Assembly (NCBI GenBank): GCA_031266315.1
Contig: JAISBG010000309.1
Span: forward strand, 1 to 7,118
DNA: 7,118 nucleotides
Origin: Planctomycetaceae bacterium
GTDB lineage: Bacteria; Planctomycetota; Planctomycetia; Pirellulales; Thermoguttaceae
Reading direction: 5' to 3'
The translations under genes were made by a program, and so were the position numbers. Positions 1 through 6,659 of the stretch are shown here, in pieces; within the stretch, counting starts at the first letter, position 1, and the number at the start of each line of letters is the position of its first letter. A model generated the notes under the pieces. The model made no database searches and was not told the origin of the DNA. It worked only from the letters and a program-made list of their open reading frames with translations.

Positions 1-7
1 GAAATCT

Positions 8-25
8 CGTCTCAAATATGAGACG
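8..25. repeat. small perfect inverted repeat (7-bp stem, 4-nt loop)
   Basis: CGTCTCA at 8-14 and TGAGACG at 19-25 are exact reverse complements around the loop AATA. No T-run follows on either strand, so it is not a clear intrinsic terminator. It could be the 3' hairpin of a gene lying to the left, or a regulator binding site. Confidence 0.4.
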
Positions 26-279
26 TGCAATTACTCTAACAAAGTAAAATGACAGAAATAATATGCAATGATCTAATAAATTCTGCCTGATTTCAATACC
101 GAATACAATATTACCACAAGATCGGTACGAAAATACCAAAAAAATAATAATGAACTCGACAAAAAAATTTCTTAAAATAAAGATAATAAATTAAGGAAGT
201 TTTTAGAACATCTCATTAGCCAATTGTGTTGCCTTCAGTTTTGGAATCACTACAGAGTCAACCGGCGCAACCACTCAAC

Positions 280-309
280 GGGCTTTTTGATAAATAGCCC
301 ACCTTTTTT
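280..309 (+). terminator. weak candidate rho-independent terminator
   Basis: GGGCT (280-284) can pair with AGCCC (296-300) across an 11-nt loop, and a run of six T (304-309) follows after three bases. The stem is only five pairs and no gene ends close upstream, so this may be chance or the end of an untranslated transcript entering from the left. Confidence 0.25.
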
Positions 310-526
310 CGCGTTTAAAACGAACTTTTCAATGCTTAGACACCTAATACGGTAGAATCAGAAAAATTTATTGTTTTTCCTAAATTTTTGAGTACGTTAT
401 TTTGTTATACTGCGAATGTTCGGGCAATATCAATATTGATAATGGAATATTTGTTTTATTTTGCTGTTTTGACGAGGTGAAAGTTGGAAATCAACAGTGA
501 ACTCTGGAAATTTTAGTTGGTAATAG

Positions 527-532
527 TATAAT
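527..532 (+). promoter_or_regulatory. candidate -10 box for the HzsA-like gene
   Basis: TATAAT at 527-532 is a perfect sigma70-type -10 hexamer. The -35 region is poor: only a TGGAAA-like match lies 16 bases upstream. A transcript would begin near 539 and give a leader of about 80 nt before the ATG at 621. This placement argues against the upstream in-frame TTG at 540 as the start codon, since it would sit at the transcript's very 5' end. The leader is pyrimidine-rich and shows no Shine-Dalgarno sequence. Confidence 0.4.
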
Positions 533-620
533 TTACCGATTGTTTCACTTTGTGTTATTTTATTCACGGTTGCCGCCGTACAACACTTTTACTTTTTACT
601 TTTACTTTCCTGCATTTACT

Positions 621-3600
621 ATGTTGCGAACAATTGTTGTTTTTTGTTGTTTTCTGTTTGTTTTTTATTCATTGTGTAACACGGTTTCCGGTTTGGCACA
701 AGATCGGTCTGTTCCGAAAGATTTTCAGGAACGGCTGTATCAGGATTGGATACTTCAGGATGCCGGACGGAATGTCCGTTGTTTTACCGATTCGGCGGGA
801 AATACGGTTGAAATCGACATGCTCGAAAAAGTGTTGACCGAACTCGACCCCAACGCCCAACCTTTTCGTGACGAATTGAAAAAATTGCAAAACGAAAACA
901 CGCCGGGAAACAATCCGGTTTGGAAAGAGTTGTATTGGAAAGCGTGTGCCGAACGCCGCCGAAAAAGGTTACAAATTGTTCGTGAAAAATATCCGGTGAT
1001 TGTGTACGCCAAACATCAGGTTCTCGGCGGTTCGCATTACGCTTACACCGAAGCCCCTAGCGACGCCCAAGTTCCCGAACAACGCGATATGCTCGGCGGA
1101 AAAATTTTGTCGCTTCAAATTCAGCCGGACGGTTCTGTTGCAGAAAATCTCCTCGTCGAAGCCCCGCAAGGCGGAACACTACGCGACCCCGCCATTTCTT
1201 TCGACGGACGGAAAATTGTTTTTTCGATGCGCAACAATTATAAAACAGATGATTATCATCTTTACGATTATGATGTTGAAACGAAAAAAATCCGGCAATT
1301 AACATTCGGAGTTGGTTTTGCCGATGTGGAACCGTGTTATTTGCCCGACGGTAACATTTTATTCTGTTCAACACGTTGTATGCAGATTGTTGACTGTTGG
1401 TGGACGGATGTTACGAATCTTTATCTTTGTGATTCCGACGGACGGTTTTTGAGACGAATAAGTTTCGATCAGGTTCACACAAATTATCCGCAGGTTCTTA
1501 ATGACGGACGAATTATTTACACACGTTGGGATTATAATGATCGGGGACAAATTTATCCGCAACCGCTTTTTGTAATGAATTATGACGGAACCGGTCAAAC
1601 CGAGTTTTACGGTAACAATTCATGGTTTCCGACAACAATTCTTCACGCCCGCGGTATTCCCGATTCAAATAAGGTTGTTGCGGTTGCTAGCGGACACCAT
1701 ACTCATCAACGCGGTAAACTTATCGTGATTGACCGAACGGAAGGAACGCAAGAAAATCAGGGCGTTCGACTTGTTGCGCCGCCGCGCGAAACGAAGGCTG
1801 ATAAAATTGACGTTTACGGTCAGGGCGGCGACCAGTTTCAATATCCGTTAGCAATTGACGAAAATCATTTTATTGTTGCTTACACGCCGGACGGTTTTCC
1901 GAAACATAATCATTACGATATTCCGTTTGGGCTGTATTACATGGACATCGACAACGCAAAACGTGAGTTGTTGGCTTATGATCCGACGGTAAGTTGCGGT
2001 CAACCGGTTCCGCTGCAAGCCCGCCAACTCCCAATGCTCCGCGCAACACCGGTTGATTATGAAACGAAAACCGGTTCGTATTATGTTCAGGACGTTTATT
2101 TCGGTCCCGGTCTGGAAGGAGTCGAACGGGGAACGATTAAAGAGTTACGTATTGTTGCGTTGGAGTTTCGACCCGCCGGAATTTTACAAAACGGCAGTGC
2201 CGGTCCTGCCGGCGGTGCTTTGTCCTCAACACCGATTTCCATCAACAACGGATCATGGGATGTGAAACGTGTTCTCGGAACGGTTCCGGTTGCTGCGGAC
2301 GGTTCGGCGTATTTTGAAGTTCCGGCAAGAACTCCCGTGTTCTTTCAACTTCTAAACGCTCACGGTGAAGCGGTTCAATCCATGCGAAGTTGGTCAACTC
2401 TTCAACCGGGTGAAATGTTTTCCTGCGTCGGTTGCCACGAAGAAAAAGGAACTACACGAAATAATCCGCAATCACGCGGCGGTGCCATGCGGACATTAGC
2501 GTTGCGGAAATCGCCGCAAAAACCGGTTCCGCTCAACGGAGTTGCCGCTGAAAACGGTTTCAGTTTTGAACGGATTATCCAGCCGATTCTCGATAAACAT
2601 TGCGTTCAATGTCATACCGGTATAGAAAATGAAACGACAACAAAAATTTCCGGTAACAATAAAACTCCGTTCAGTCTTTTGGGAAATCAATTTAACGAAC
2701 CGAAATTCAATATGGCGGGACGTCGTTTCAGTGAATCGTACATAAATTTGACCCGCAAGGGACAACCGAATGAAATTGTTTATTGGTTGAATGTTCAGTC
2801 GGTTCCGACAATGTTGCCGCCGTATTTTGCCGGTTCGCCCAAGAGCAAAATTTTGCGAATGTTCGGCGAAAATGCGAAAACGGAAACAGAAACGTATCAT
2901 CAAAACGTATCGCTTAATGATCTTGAACGCCGTCAACTTGCTCTTTGGATTGATCTTCTTGTTCCGTTCTGCGGTTCGTACACGGAGGCGAACAATTGGA
3001 ATGAAGCGCAAAAAGCGGAATTTGATTATTATTTATCGAAACGAGAACGCATGGCGGAAATCGAACAGGAAAATATTACAAAATTTGTCTCGTGGCGCAA
3101 CGGCAATTCGGAACTCCCGAAGCCGGAACTTTTTACACAATTTGAATCCGGCGGTCAGAATTTTAAGAAACAATTTATCGAAAACCGGTTTGTGTTGCGA
3201 AAAAATTTGCCGGTTATCGGAAAACAACATGGAGCGGAAAATGTGTATCGGAATCTTGCGTTGAATCCGTCTGATGTTCAGGGAGAAGCGGTTTCGTTTC
3301 CTCACGCGTCGTCGAACAGTGAATATGCCGGACTGAATTGTTTTGCGGCGAAAAATGTTCTGGACGGACGGCGCGAAAATCAAGGACATGGCAATCAGTT
3401 CCCGTCATGGGGACCGAATAAACGTACCGATTTATATTTAACGATTGAATTTGGTCGTCCGGTTGAGATTGACAAAGTGATAGTCTGGCTTCGCGCCGAT
3501 TTCCCGCACGATAACAACTGGAAAACCGGAACACTAAAATTTTCCGACGATTCAAATCTTGATATTTCATTTGAGAAAACAGCGGTACCGCAAACAATTC

Positions 3601-3719
3601 TGTTCCCAAAACGAACCGTAACATCATTGACATTTACGAATTTGCAACAAGATTTCCCGCTTGGCTGGACAGGTTTTACCGAAATCGAAGTCTGGGGACA
3701 AGATATTCACGAAAAATAA
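621..3719 (+). CDS. secreted HzsA-like di-heme cytochrome c protein with PD40/TolB-like propeller and C-terminal discoidin-like domain
   Basis: This 1032-residue protein is probably extracytoplasmic. Residues 1 to about 25 form a signal peptide: MLR, a long hydrophobic core, and a likely cleavage near VSGLA/QD. Residues ~150-480 resemble a TolB/PD40-type beta-propeller, with repeated blade motifs such as SFDGRKIVFS (from ~193), LPDGNILF (from ~241) and NDGRIIY (from ~294). A cysteine group (C249, C253, C259) and a GHHTH motif (358-362) lie within it. Two CXXCH heme c sites follow, at 602-606 (CVGCH) and 661-665 (CVQCH). The stretch ending QPGEMFSCVGCHE and the later ERRQLALWIDL are typical of planctomycete HzsA-related proteins. 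Residues ~876-1029 look like a galactose-binding/F5-8C jelly roll. ATG 621 was chosen over TTG 540 because it begins the signal peptide. The family is named after the hydrazine synthase alpha subunit, but most relatives have no known function. No beta/gamma hydrazine synthase subunit is nearby, so anammox activity is not implied. The gene appears monocistronic. Confidence 0.9.
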   Translation: MLRTIVVFCCFLFVFYSLCNTVSGLAQDRSVPKDFQERLYQDWILQDAGRNVRCFTDSAGNTVEIDMLEKVLTELDPNAQPFRDELKKLQNENTPGNNPVWKELYWKACAERRRKRLQIVREKYPVIVYAKHQVLGGSHYAYTEAPSDAQVPEQRDMLGGKILSLQIQPDGSVAENLLVEAPQGGTLRDPAISFDGRKIVFSMRNNYKTDDYHLYDYDVETKKIRQLTFGVGFADVEPCYLPDGNILFCSTRCMQIVDCWWTDVTNLYLCDSDGRFLRRISFDQVHTNYPQVLNDGRIIYTRWDYNDRGQIYPQPLFVMNYDGTGQTEFYGNNSWFPTTILHARGIPDSNKVVAVASGHHTHQRGKLIVIDRTEGTQENQGVRLVAPPRETKADKIDVYGQGGDQFQYPLAIDENHFIVAYTPDGFPKHNHYDIPFGLYYMDIDNAKRELLAYDPTVSCGQPVPLQARQLPMLRATPVDYETKTGSYYVQDVYFGPGLEGVERGTIKELRIVALEFRPAGILQNGSAGPAGGALSSTPISINNGSWDVKRVLGTVPVAADGSAYFEVPARTPVFFQLLNAHGEAVQSMRSWSTLQPGEMFSCVGCHEEKGTTRNNPQSRGGAMRTLALRKSPQKPVPLNGVAAENGFSFERIIQPILDKHCVQCHTGIENETTTKISGNNKTPFSLLGNQFNEPKFNMAGRRFSESYINLTRKGQPNEIVYWLNVQSVPTMLPPYFAGSPKSKILRMFGENAKTETETYHQNVSLNDLERRQLALWIDLLVPFCGSYTEANNWNEAQKAEFDYYLSKRERMAEIEQENITKFVSWRNGNSELPKPELFTQFESGGQNFKKQFIENRFVLRKNLPVIGKQHGAENVYRNLALNPSDVQGEAVSFPHASSNSEYAGLNCFAAKNVLDGRRENQGHGNQFPSWGPNKRTDLYLTIEFGRPVEIDKVIVWLRADFPHDNNWKTGTLKFSDDSNLDISFEKTAVPQTILFPKRTVTSLTFTNLQQDFPLGWTGFTEIEVWGQDIHEK

Positions 3720-3833
3720 ACCAATTGCCAGCCGTAAACCAAAATGTTGGAACAATATTTTACCGGATTATTTTTATATTTTTTGTAATATTTCAGTAGA
3801 ATTTTCGTTAAAAGGATAATAAGTTTTTCCTCC

Positions 3834-3911
3834 GCCCTGAAAGGGCAATGCGTAACACCCCACCGCAACGCGGTGGGGAACAACGCACAGAAACCATCGC
3901 CCTGTAAGGGC
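3834..3911. repeat. symmetrical three-hairpin palindromic repeat (REP-like)
   Basis: Three perfect hairpins lie in a row. GCCCT/AGGGC (3834-3838/3842-3846, loop GAA) comes first. The central one is CCCCACCGC/GCGGTGGGG (3858-3866/3870-3878, loop AAC). The last is GCCCT/AGGGC (3899-3903/3907-3911, loop GTA). The central stem is extended by TGCGT/ACGCA (3849-3853/3883-3887) across a symmetrical AACA/AACA internal loop. The whole unit is therefore a mirror-like palindrome. It is GC-rich inside AT-rich flanks and lies 114 bases after the HzsA-like stop codon. It looks like a dispersed intergenic repeat and could also stop transcription or stabilise the upstream mRNA 3' end. An open frame crosses it on the minus strand but is a by-product of the repeat. 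Confidence 0.75.
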
Positions 3912-3969
3912 AATATATTAGTTATGCTACGTTAGGGTTATGTTCGGTATCTTTCAATCAAATTTTCGC

Positions 3970-4156
3970 AACCTCATTTTCAACCTAATTTTTCTGACGA
4001 AACAACCTCAGTAGCAAATAATGACAAAAATATCCTAACCTCATTACCTCATTAAAAATTATCAATGAGGTAAAAGGAGGTCATGAGGTTAGTTTTGGGG
4101 AATCCATTAGGCTACTGAGGTTGTTTCGTCAGAGAAATTAGGTTGAAAATGAGGTT
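3970..4156. repeat. 187-bp long palindrome with 46-base arms (MITE-like or structured RNA)
   Basis: The arm 3970-4015 pairs with 4111-4156 over all 46 positions. The only non-Watson-Crick position is T3992 against G4134, which is a G-U wobble in plus-strand RNA. A second, imperfect stem lies inside: CTAACCTCAT (4035-4044) against ATGAGGTTAG (4083-4092), and within it TTACCTCATT (4044-4053) against AATGAGGTAA (4064-4073), the two sharing T4044. A unit close to AACCTCATT recurs at 3970, 3982, 4004, 4037 and 4046, with its complement on the right side. Six T (4169-4174) follow shortly afterwards. No transposase is encoded. It may be a non-autonomous mobile element, a strong terminator for the upstream gene, or a structured RNA upstream of aroB. 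Confidence 0.8.
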
Positions 4157-4212
4157 ACCGCTAGGTTGTTTTTTCCCGTAACAGTAAATGTCCGTTAAAA
4201 AAAAACCAATTT

Positions 4213-4218
4213 TATGAT
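4213..4218 (+). promoter_or_regulatory. weak candidate -10 box for aroB
   Basis: TATGAT differs from the -10 consensus by one base and ends 17 bases before the aroB ATG. No good -35 hexamer is present at 16-18 bp spacing. If used, the aroB leader would be only about 10 nt, which agrees with the absence of a Shine-Dalgarno sequence before 4236. A nine-A tract (4197-4205) lies just upstream. Confidence 0.25.
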
Positions 4219-4235
4219 TCACACAGTATAGAACG

Positions 4236-5321
4236 ATGTCTGATTTACGAATTATTTCCGTTTCACTTGGGAGCCGTAGTTACGATATTGAGGTTGGAGC
4301 TGAAAATCTGGAGCATATCGGTTCTTTTTTGGCAACATTCCAACCGATTTCAACAACGGTCATTTTGACCGATGAAAATGTTCTTCAGCAAGGCTATACT
4401 CATCGTGTTGCCGAGTCAATTGCTGAAACAGGAATTGATGTTCATCTCCTTTCGGTTGTGGCTGGAGAACAAAGCAAAGCAGTGGAAACAGCGGCAACAC
4501 TTTGGGAAACATTGCTTGAAACAGGAATTGACCGGAAATCCGTTTTGATTTCGGTCGGCGGCGGAGTCATTGGCGATCTCGGCGGGTTCGTTGCCGCAAC
4601 ATACGCTCGCGGTATCCGTTTTTTTCAGGTTCCGACAACACTTCTTGCCCAAGTGGACAGTAGTGTCGGCGGAAAAGTCGGAATTGATTTGCCGAAAGCC
4701 AAAAATATGGTCGGAGCATTTCTCCAACCGCTTGGAGTTTTGATTGACACAAAAACGTTACAAACATTGCCCGACGACCAATACCGAAGCGGACTCGGTG
4801 AAGTTGTCAAATACGGTGTCTCGCTGGATGCCGAACTGTTTCAACTTCTCGAAACAAATATCGAAAAAATCAATCTCCGTGATAAGACAATTTTAAAACA
4901 GATAGTTGCGGATTGTTGCCGGATTAAGGCAAAAATTGTTGCGGAAGACGAATTTGAAACAACCGGTCAACGTGTGTTACTGAATTACGGTCATACTTTT
5001 GCTCATGCTTTTGAGATTCAAAGTCATTTTTCGTTATTGCATGGCTTGGCGGTTTCCATTGGTTCGATTTGTGCCGCTCGGCTTGCGGTGCGAATGGGTT
5101 TTGTCGATGAAATATTTTTGAAACGGCAAATCAGTTTTCATCAGGCGTTAGGGCTTCCAACGGAAATTCCCAACGGAATTGATTGGAAGCAAACTATTGA
5201 ATTGATGCGGCACGACAAAAAATCCGAATTTGGAAAACTCCGTTTCGTTTTGCCAACTGGTATTGGAAATTGCCGATTAGCCGATGATGTTGACGCGCGA
5301 CTTCTCGAATATGGATTGTAA
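4236..5321 (+). CDS. aroB: 3-dehydroquinate synthase
   Basis: The cytoplasmic enzyme AroB converts DAHP to 3-dehydroquinate, the second step of the shikimate pathway, using NAD+ and a divalent metal (usually Zn). The 361 residues match the usual family length. The N-terminal NAD-binding half carries GGGVIGDLGG (108-117) and the VPTTLLAQVDSSVGGK stretch (132-147). The active-site set is complete: D141, K147, K156, N157, E189 and K192 (in GLGEVVKYG), R246, H253 (in NYGHTFAHAFE) and H269 (in LLHG). E189, H253 and H269 correspond to the known metal ligands, with a constant residue offset within each half from the fungal enzyme as I recall its numbering. The ATG at 4236 gives the usual short N-terminus ahead of the first beta strand. 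No other shikimate gene lies in the window, so the gene appears to be alone. The long palindrome at 3970-4156 is its nearest upstream neighbour. Confidence 0.97.
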   Translation: MSDLRIISVSLGSRSYDIEVGAENLEHIGSFLATFQPISTTVILTDENVLQQGYTHRVAESIAETGIDVHLLSVVAGEQSKAVETAATLWETLLETGIDRKSVLISVGGGVIGDLGGFVAATYARGIRFFQVPTTLLAQVDSSVGGKVGIDLPKAKNMVGAFLQPLGVLIDTKTLQTLPDDQYRSGLGEVVKYGVSLDAELFQLLETNIEKINLRDKTILKQIVADCCRIKAKIVAEDEFETTGQRVLLNYGHTFAHAFEIQSHFSLLHGLAVSIGSICAARLAVRMGFVDEIFLKRQISFHQALGLPTEIPNGIDWKQTIELMRHDKKSEFGKLRFVLPTGIGNCRLADDVDARLLEYGL

Positions 5322-5372
5322 GAATCACAATCAATCAGCATAACAATATTCGTTCAAAGTAAGCAAACGTTA

Positions 5373-5538
5373 GGTGGGCAACCTTTTGCTAAAAGGTTGC
5401 GTCGGCGTACTCGCCGACAGTGAATTAGATTAACAATGGCAATTGATATTGCCAATGGCTTTGGAATCCAATTGCCAAACGAAATCAGGGACAAGTCGGC
5501 TATCGCCGACGCAACCGTTCAGCGAACGGTTGCCCACC
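5373..5538. repeat. REP-doublet/BIME-like element with paired hairpins in inverted arrangement
   Basis: The outer arms GGTGGGCAACC (5373-5383) and GGTTGCCCACC (5528-5538) are perfect inverted repeats. Each half holds two abutting hairpins. The left half has a 10-bp GCAACCTTTT stem (5378-5387/5391-5400) and GTCGGCG/CGCCGAC (5401-5407/5412-5418). The right half has GTCGGC/GCCGAC (5495-5500/5505-5510) and a 10-bp GCAACCGTTC stem (5511-5520/5524-5533). A smaller hairpin TGGCAAT/ATTGCCA (5437-5443/5448-5454) lies between them. The halves differ in the large stem by two double substitutions that keep pairing, so folding seems to be what is conserved. The element fills the gap between the convergent genes aroB and mazG-like, a typical place for REP/BIME elements, and may also act as a two-way terminator. 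No RAYT transposase is in the window. Confidence 0.75.
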
Positions 5539-5566
5539 CTTGAATTTTATCCATAGAACTGAATCA

Positions 5567-5899
5567 TTATGGTTTTCCGCTGTCAGGACATTCGCAAACA
5601 TATTTTCCGCAACCCGGACAACCGGAACCGTATTTTTCTGTTACGGCTTGAGTAAGATCAATTTCCAAAACATTGGCAATCGTGGTTAGCCACGCCAATA
5701 CATCGGCAAATTCGCCGCGAAGTTCTTCTTTTGTTCCGCTCCGAACCGCCGACGCTAATTCGCCAACCTCTTCCATAAACCAAAGAAATGTTCCTGTCGC
5801 GCCGCGTTCGTGATCTTTTTCGTAATACATGTTGCGGATTAACCCTTGAAAATCCCGAAACGAAATTTCTTGTAATTCCTTATCATTTTTATGGTTCAT
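5567..5899 (-). CDS. MazG-like nucleotide pyrophosphohydrolase with C-terminal Cys cluster
   Basis: This 110-residue protein belongs to the all-alpha NTP pyrophosphohydrolase (MazG/dUTPase-like) superfamily, whose members hydrolyse NTPs or modified NTPs to NMP and PPi. The metal-binding signature is clear: E43, E44 and E47 in FMEEVGEL, then E63 and D66 in GEFADVLAW. A single MazG unit of this size normally acts as an oligomer. Residues 94-104 form a C-x2-C-x4-C-x-C cluster, directly after the conserved TEKYGSG-like helix end. This could bind zinc and is not part of the core fold. The start at 5899 (MNHKNDKE) is preferred. An in-frame ATG at 5953 would add 18 residues unlike a MazG N-terminus, and a faint TCTAAT -10-like box (5943-5948, minus strand) lies between the two. 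The substrate cannot be deduced. It is convergent with aroB and probably transcribed separately from the gene at 6023-6622, which has its own candidate terminator. Confidence 0.88.
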   Translation of the reverse strand: MNHKNDKELQEISFRDFQGLIRNMYYEKDHERGATGTFLWFMEEVGELASAVRSGTKEELRGEFADVLAWLTTIANVLEIDLTQAVTEKYGSGCPGCGKYVCECPDSGKP

Positions 5900-5979
5900 C
5901 GGTAATCTTTTAATGGTTTGGGTTGAACGGTGGACGGCAAAAATTAGACCCAAAACGGTCGAATTGAAGGTTTGAAGGT

Positions 5980-6010
5980 AAAAAACATTGATTGACCGTT
6001 TTCAATCAAT
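5980..6010 (-). terminator. candidate rho-independent terminator of the 6023-6622 gene
   Basis: ATTGATTGA (5987-5995) and TCAATCAAT (6002-6010) form a perfect 9-bp stem with a 6-nt loop. Read on the minus strand it begins 12 bases after the stop codon of the membrane-protein gene and is followed by one G and six T (complement of 5980-5985). The stem is AT-rich, so it may be modest in strength, but position and polarity both fit. Confidence 0.6.
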
Positions 6011-6022
6011 TGCCAACAATTA

Positions 6023-6622
6023 CTAATGCTTAGAATGTCCTTTGGACAGAGATTCCTCTGACGTACCAATAATTAGTATTTTTTTATCATACGCATAATT
6101 AAGAAAATAGGAATTTAAGATAGTGAATTCTTTTATACAGGATGGAATATCAATACGTAATCCACTATTAAAAAATAACGTAAGTGACTCTGAATGATTA
6201 CGAAACGTAACTGGTATGTCATCAGTTAAGTGCTTTTTTAGGTAGGAGTAAGGAAACCATATAGAACATAAATCAGTTATTGACCGAATATAAAGAAAAC
6301 CAGTATCTGATAGATAAAGTATTTTTGTTTTTGAAAACCTAATTCTTGGCACTATATATATACCAATCATTATATTGTACAAGTGTTGTTTTAATACAAA
6401 TCTATAAACAGCAAAGAAACATAATTCAAAATAGATACTCATTATTATTGCTCCTATTATGACACTGGGAACAAAAATAGGGATAGCGATAATTAACATA
6501 TAAATTGGAGACACAAACAAGCAAGTACATACAATAATTATTGGAATTTCATAAAATAATACAAAACACCAATGTATATTTATTTTTCTACACGGGAAAT
6601 TATTTTGTGTGGATATCTTCAT
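6023..6622 (-). CDS. hypothetical two-helix membrane protein, AT-rich orphan
   Basis: I do not recognise this 199-residue protein. Residues ~17-40 and ~41-73 are strongly hydrophobic and rich in Ile, Phe and Cys, consistent with a two-helix membrane hairpin. Residues ~90-199 are mixed polar and hydrophobic and look like one small, probably beta-rich soluble domain (for example KILYLSDTGFLYI and SLTLFFNSGLRIDI). This layout is reminiscent of small membrane-anchored PH-like (bPH/DUF304-type) proteins, but no motif proves it. The gene is visibly more AT-rich than aroB or the HzsA-like gene, with many ATA isoleucine and AAA/TTT codons, which suggests recent acquisition. A frame this long in AT-rich DNA, ending just before a terminator-like hairpin, supports a real gene. 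The start ATG at 6622 has no clear Shine-Dalgarno sequence. Confidence 0.65.
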   Translation of the reverse strand: MKISTQNNFPCRKINIHWCFVLFYEIPIIIVCTCLFVSPIYMLIIAIPIFVPSVIIGAIIMSIYFELCFFAVYRFVLKQHLYNIMIGIYIVPRIRFSKTKILYLSDTGFLYIRSITDLCSIWFPYSYLKKHLTDDIPVTFRNHSESLTLFFNSGLRIDIPSCIKEFTILNSYFLNYAYDKKILIIGTSEESLSKGHSKH

Positions 6623-6630
6623 AAATATTT

Positions 6631-6659
6631 GTTATATAAAATTAGGTGATTTTGTTCTA
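6631..6659 (-). promoter_or_regulatory. weak candidate promoter for the 6023-6622 gene
   Basis: On the minus strand TAGAAC (6654-6659) and TATAAC (6631-6636) are spaced by 17 bp. The -10 matches the consensus at five of six positions, the -35 at only three. The -10 lies just 8 bases before the ATG, so the transcript would be nearly leaderless. In DNA this AT-rich such matches arise easily. Confidence 0.25.

Larger units (their letters stand above)
1..526. other. AT-rich non-coding region upstream of the HzsA-like gene
   Basis: No reading frame of useful length runs through this stretch on either strand, and no tRNA or rRNA fold was seen. It contains a small perfect hairpin at 8-25, a weak terminator-like hairpin at 280-309, and a lone -10-like hexamer TATACT at 406-411 with no convincing -35 partner. 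Long A and T runs dominate 120-200 and 360-405. It is probably the intergenic space after a gene lying left of the window plus the upstream region of the gene at 621. Confidence 0.6.

Noticed and set aside
261..309. Possible degenerate copy of the REP-like unit (reverse strand begins GGTGGGC and later has GGTTGCGCCGG)
   Set aside because: Only short words match the element at 5373-5538 and the paired hairpins are not preserved, so chance similarity cannot be excluded.
540..620. Upstream extension of the HzsA-like protein from TTG 540 (27 extra residues)
   Set aside because: It would place an aromatic-rich stretch before a perfectly good signal peptide starting at ATG 621, and TTG 540 coincides with the expected transcription start after the TATAAT at 527-532.
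2496..3011. 171-codon minus-strand frame inside the HzsA-like gene
   Set aside because: It lies wholly opposite a well-supported gene and has a basic, patternless composition typical of antisense frames.
621..3719. Evidence for anammox metabolism
   Set aside because: HzsA-like proteins are common in non-anammox planctomycetes, and no other hydrazine-pathway gene lies in the window.
3707..3913. 68-codon minus-strand frame
   Set aside because: It overlaps the 3' end of the HzsA-like gene and is created by the three-hairpin repeat; its translation shows no protein-like pattern.
4083..4118. 11-codon leader peptide (MRLVLGNPLGY) preceded by AGGAGGT, upstream of aroB
   Set aside because: The Shine-Dalgarno-like GGAGG ends only two bases before the ATG, the frame lies inside the long palindrome, and the single Tyr does not make a convincing aromatic attenuator.
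3834..5538. CRISPR array or toxin-antitoxin system in the repeat-rich intergenic regions
   Set aside because: The repeats are single palindromic units without regular spacers, and no small gene pair or cas gene is present.
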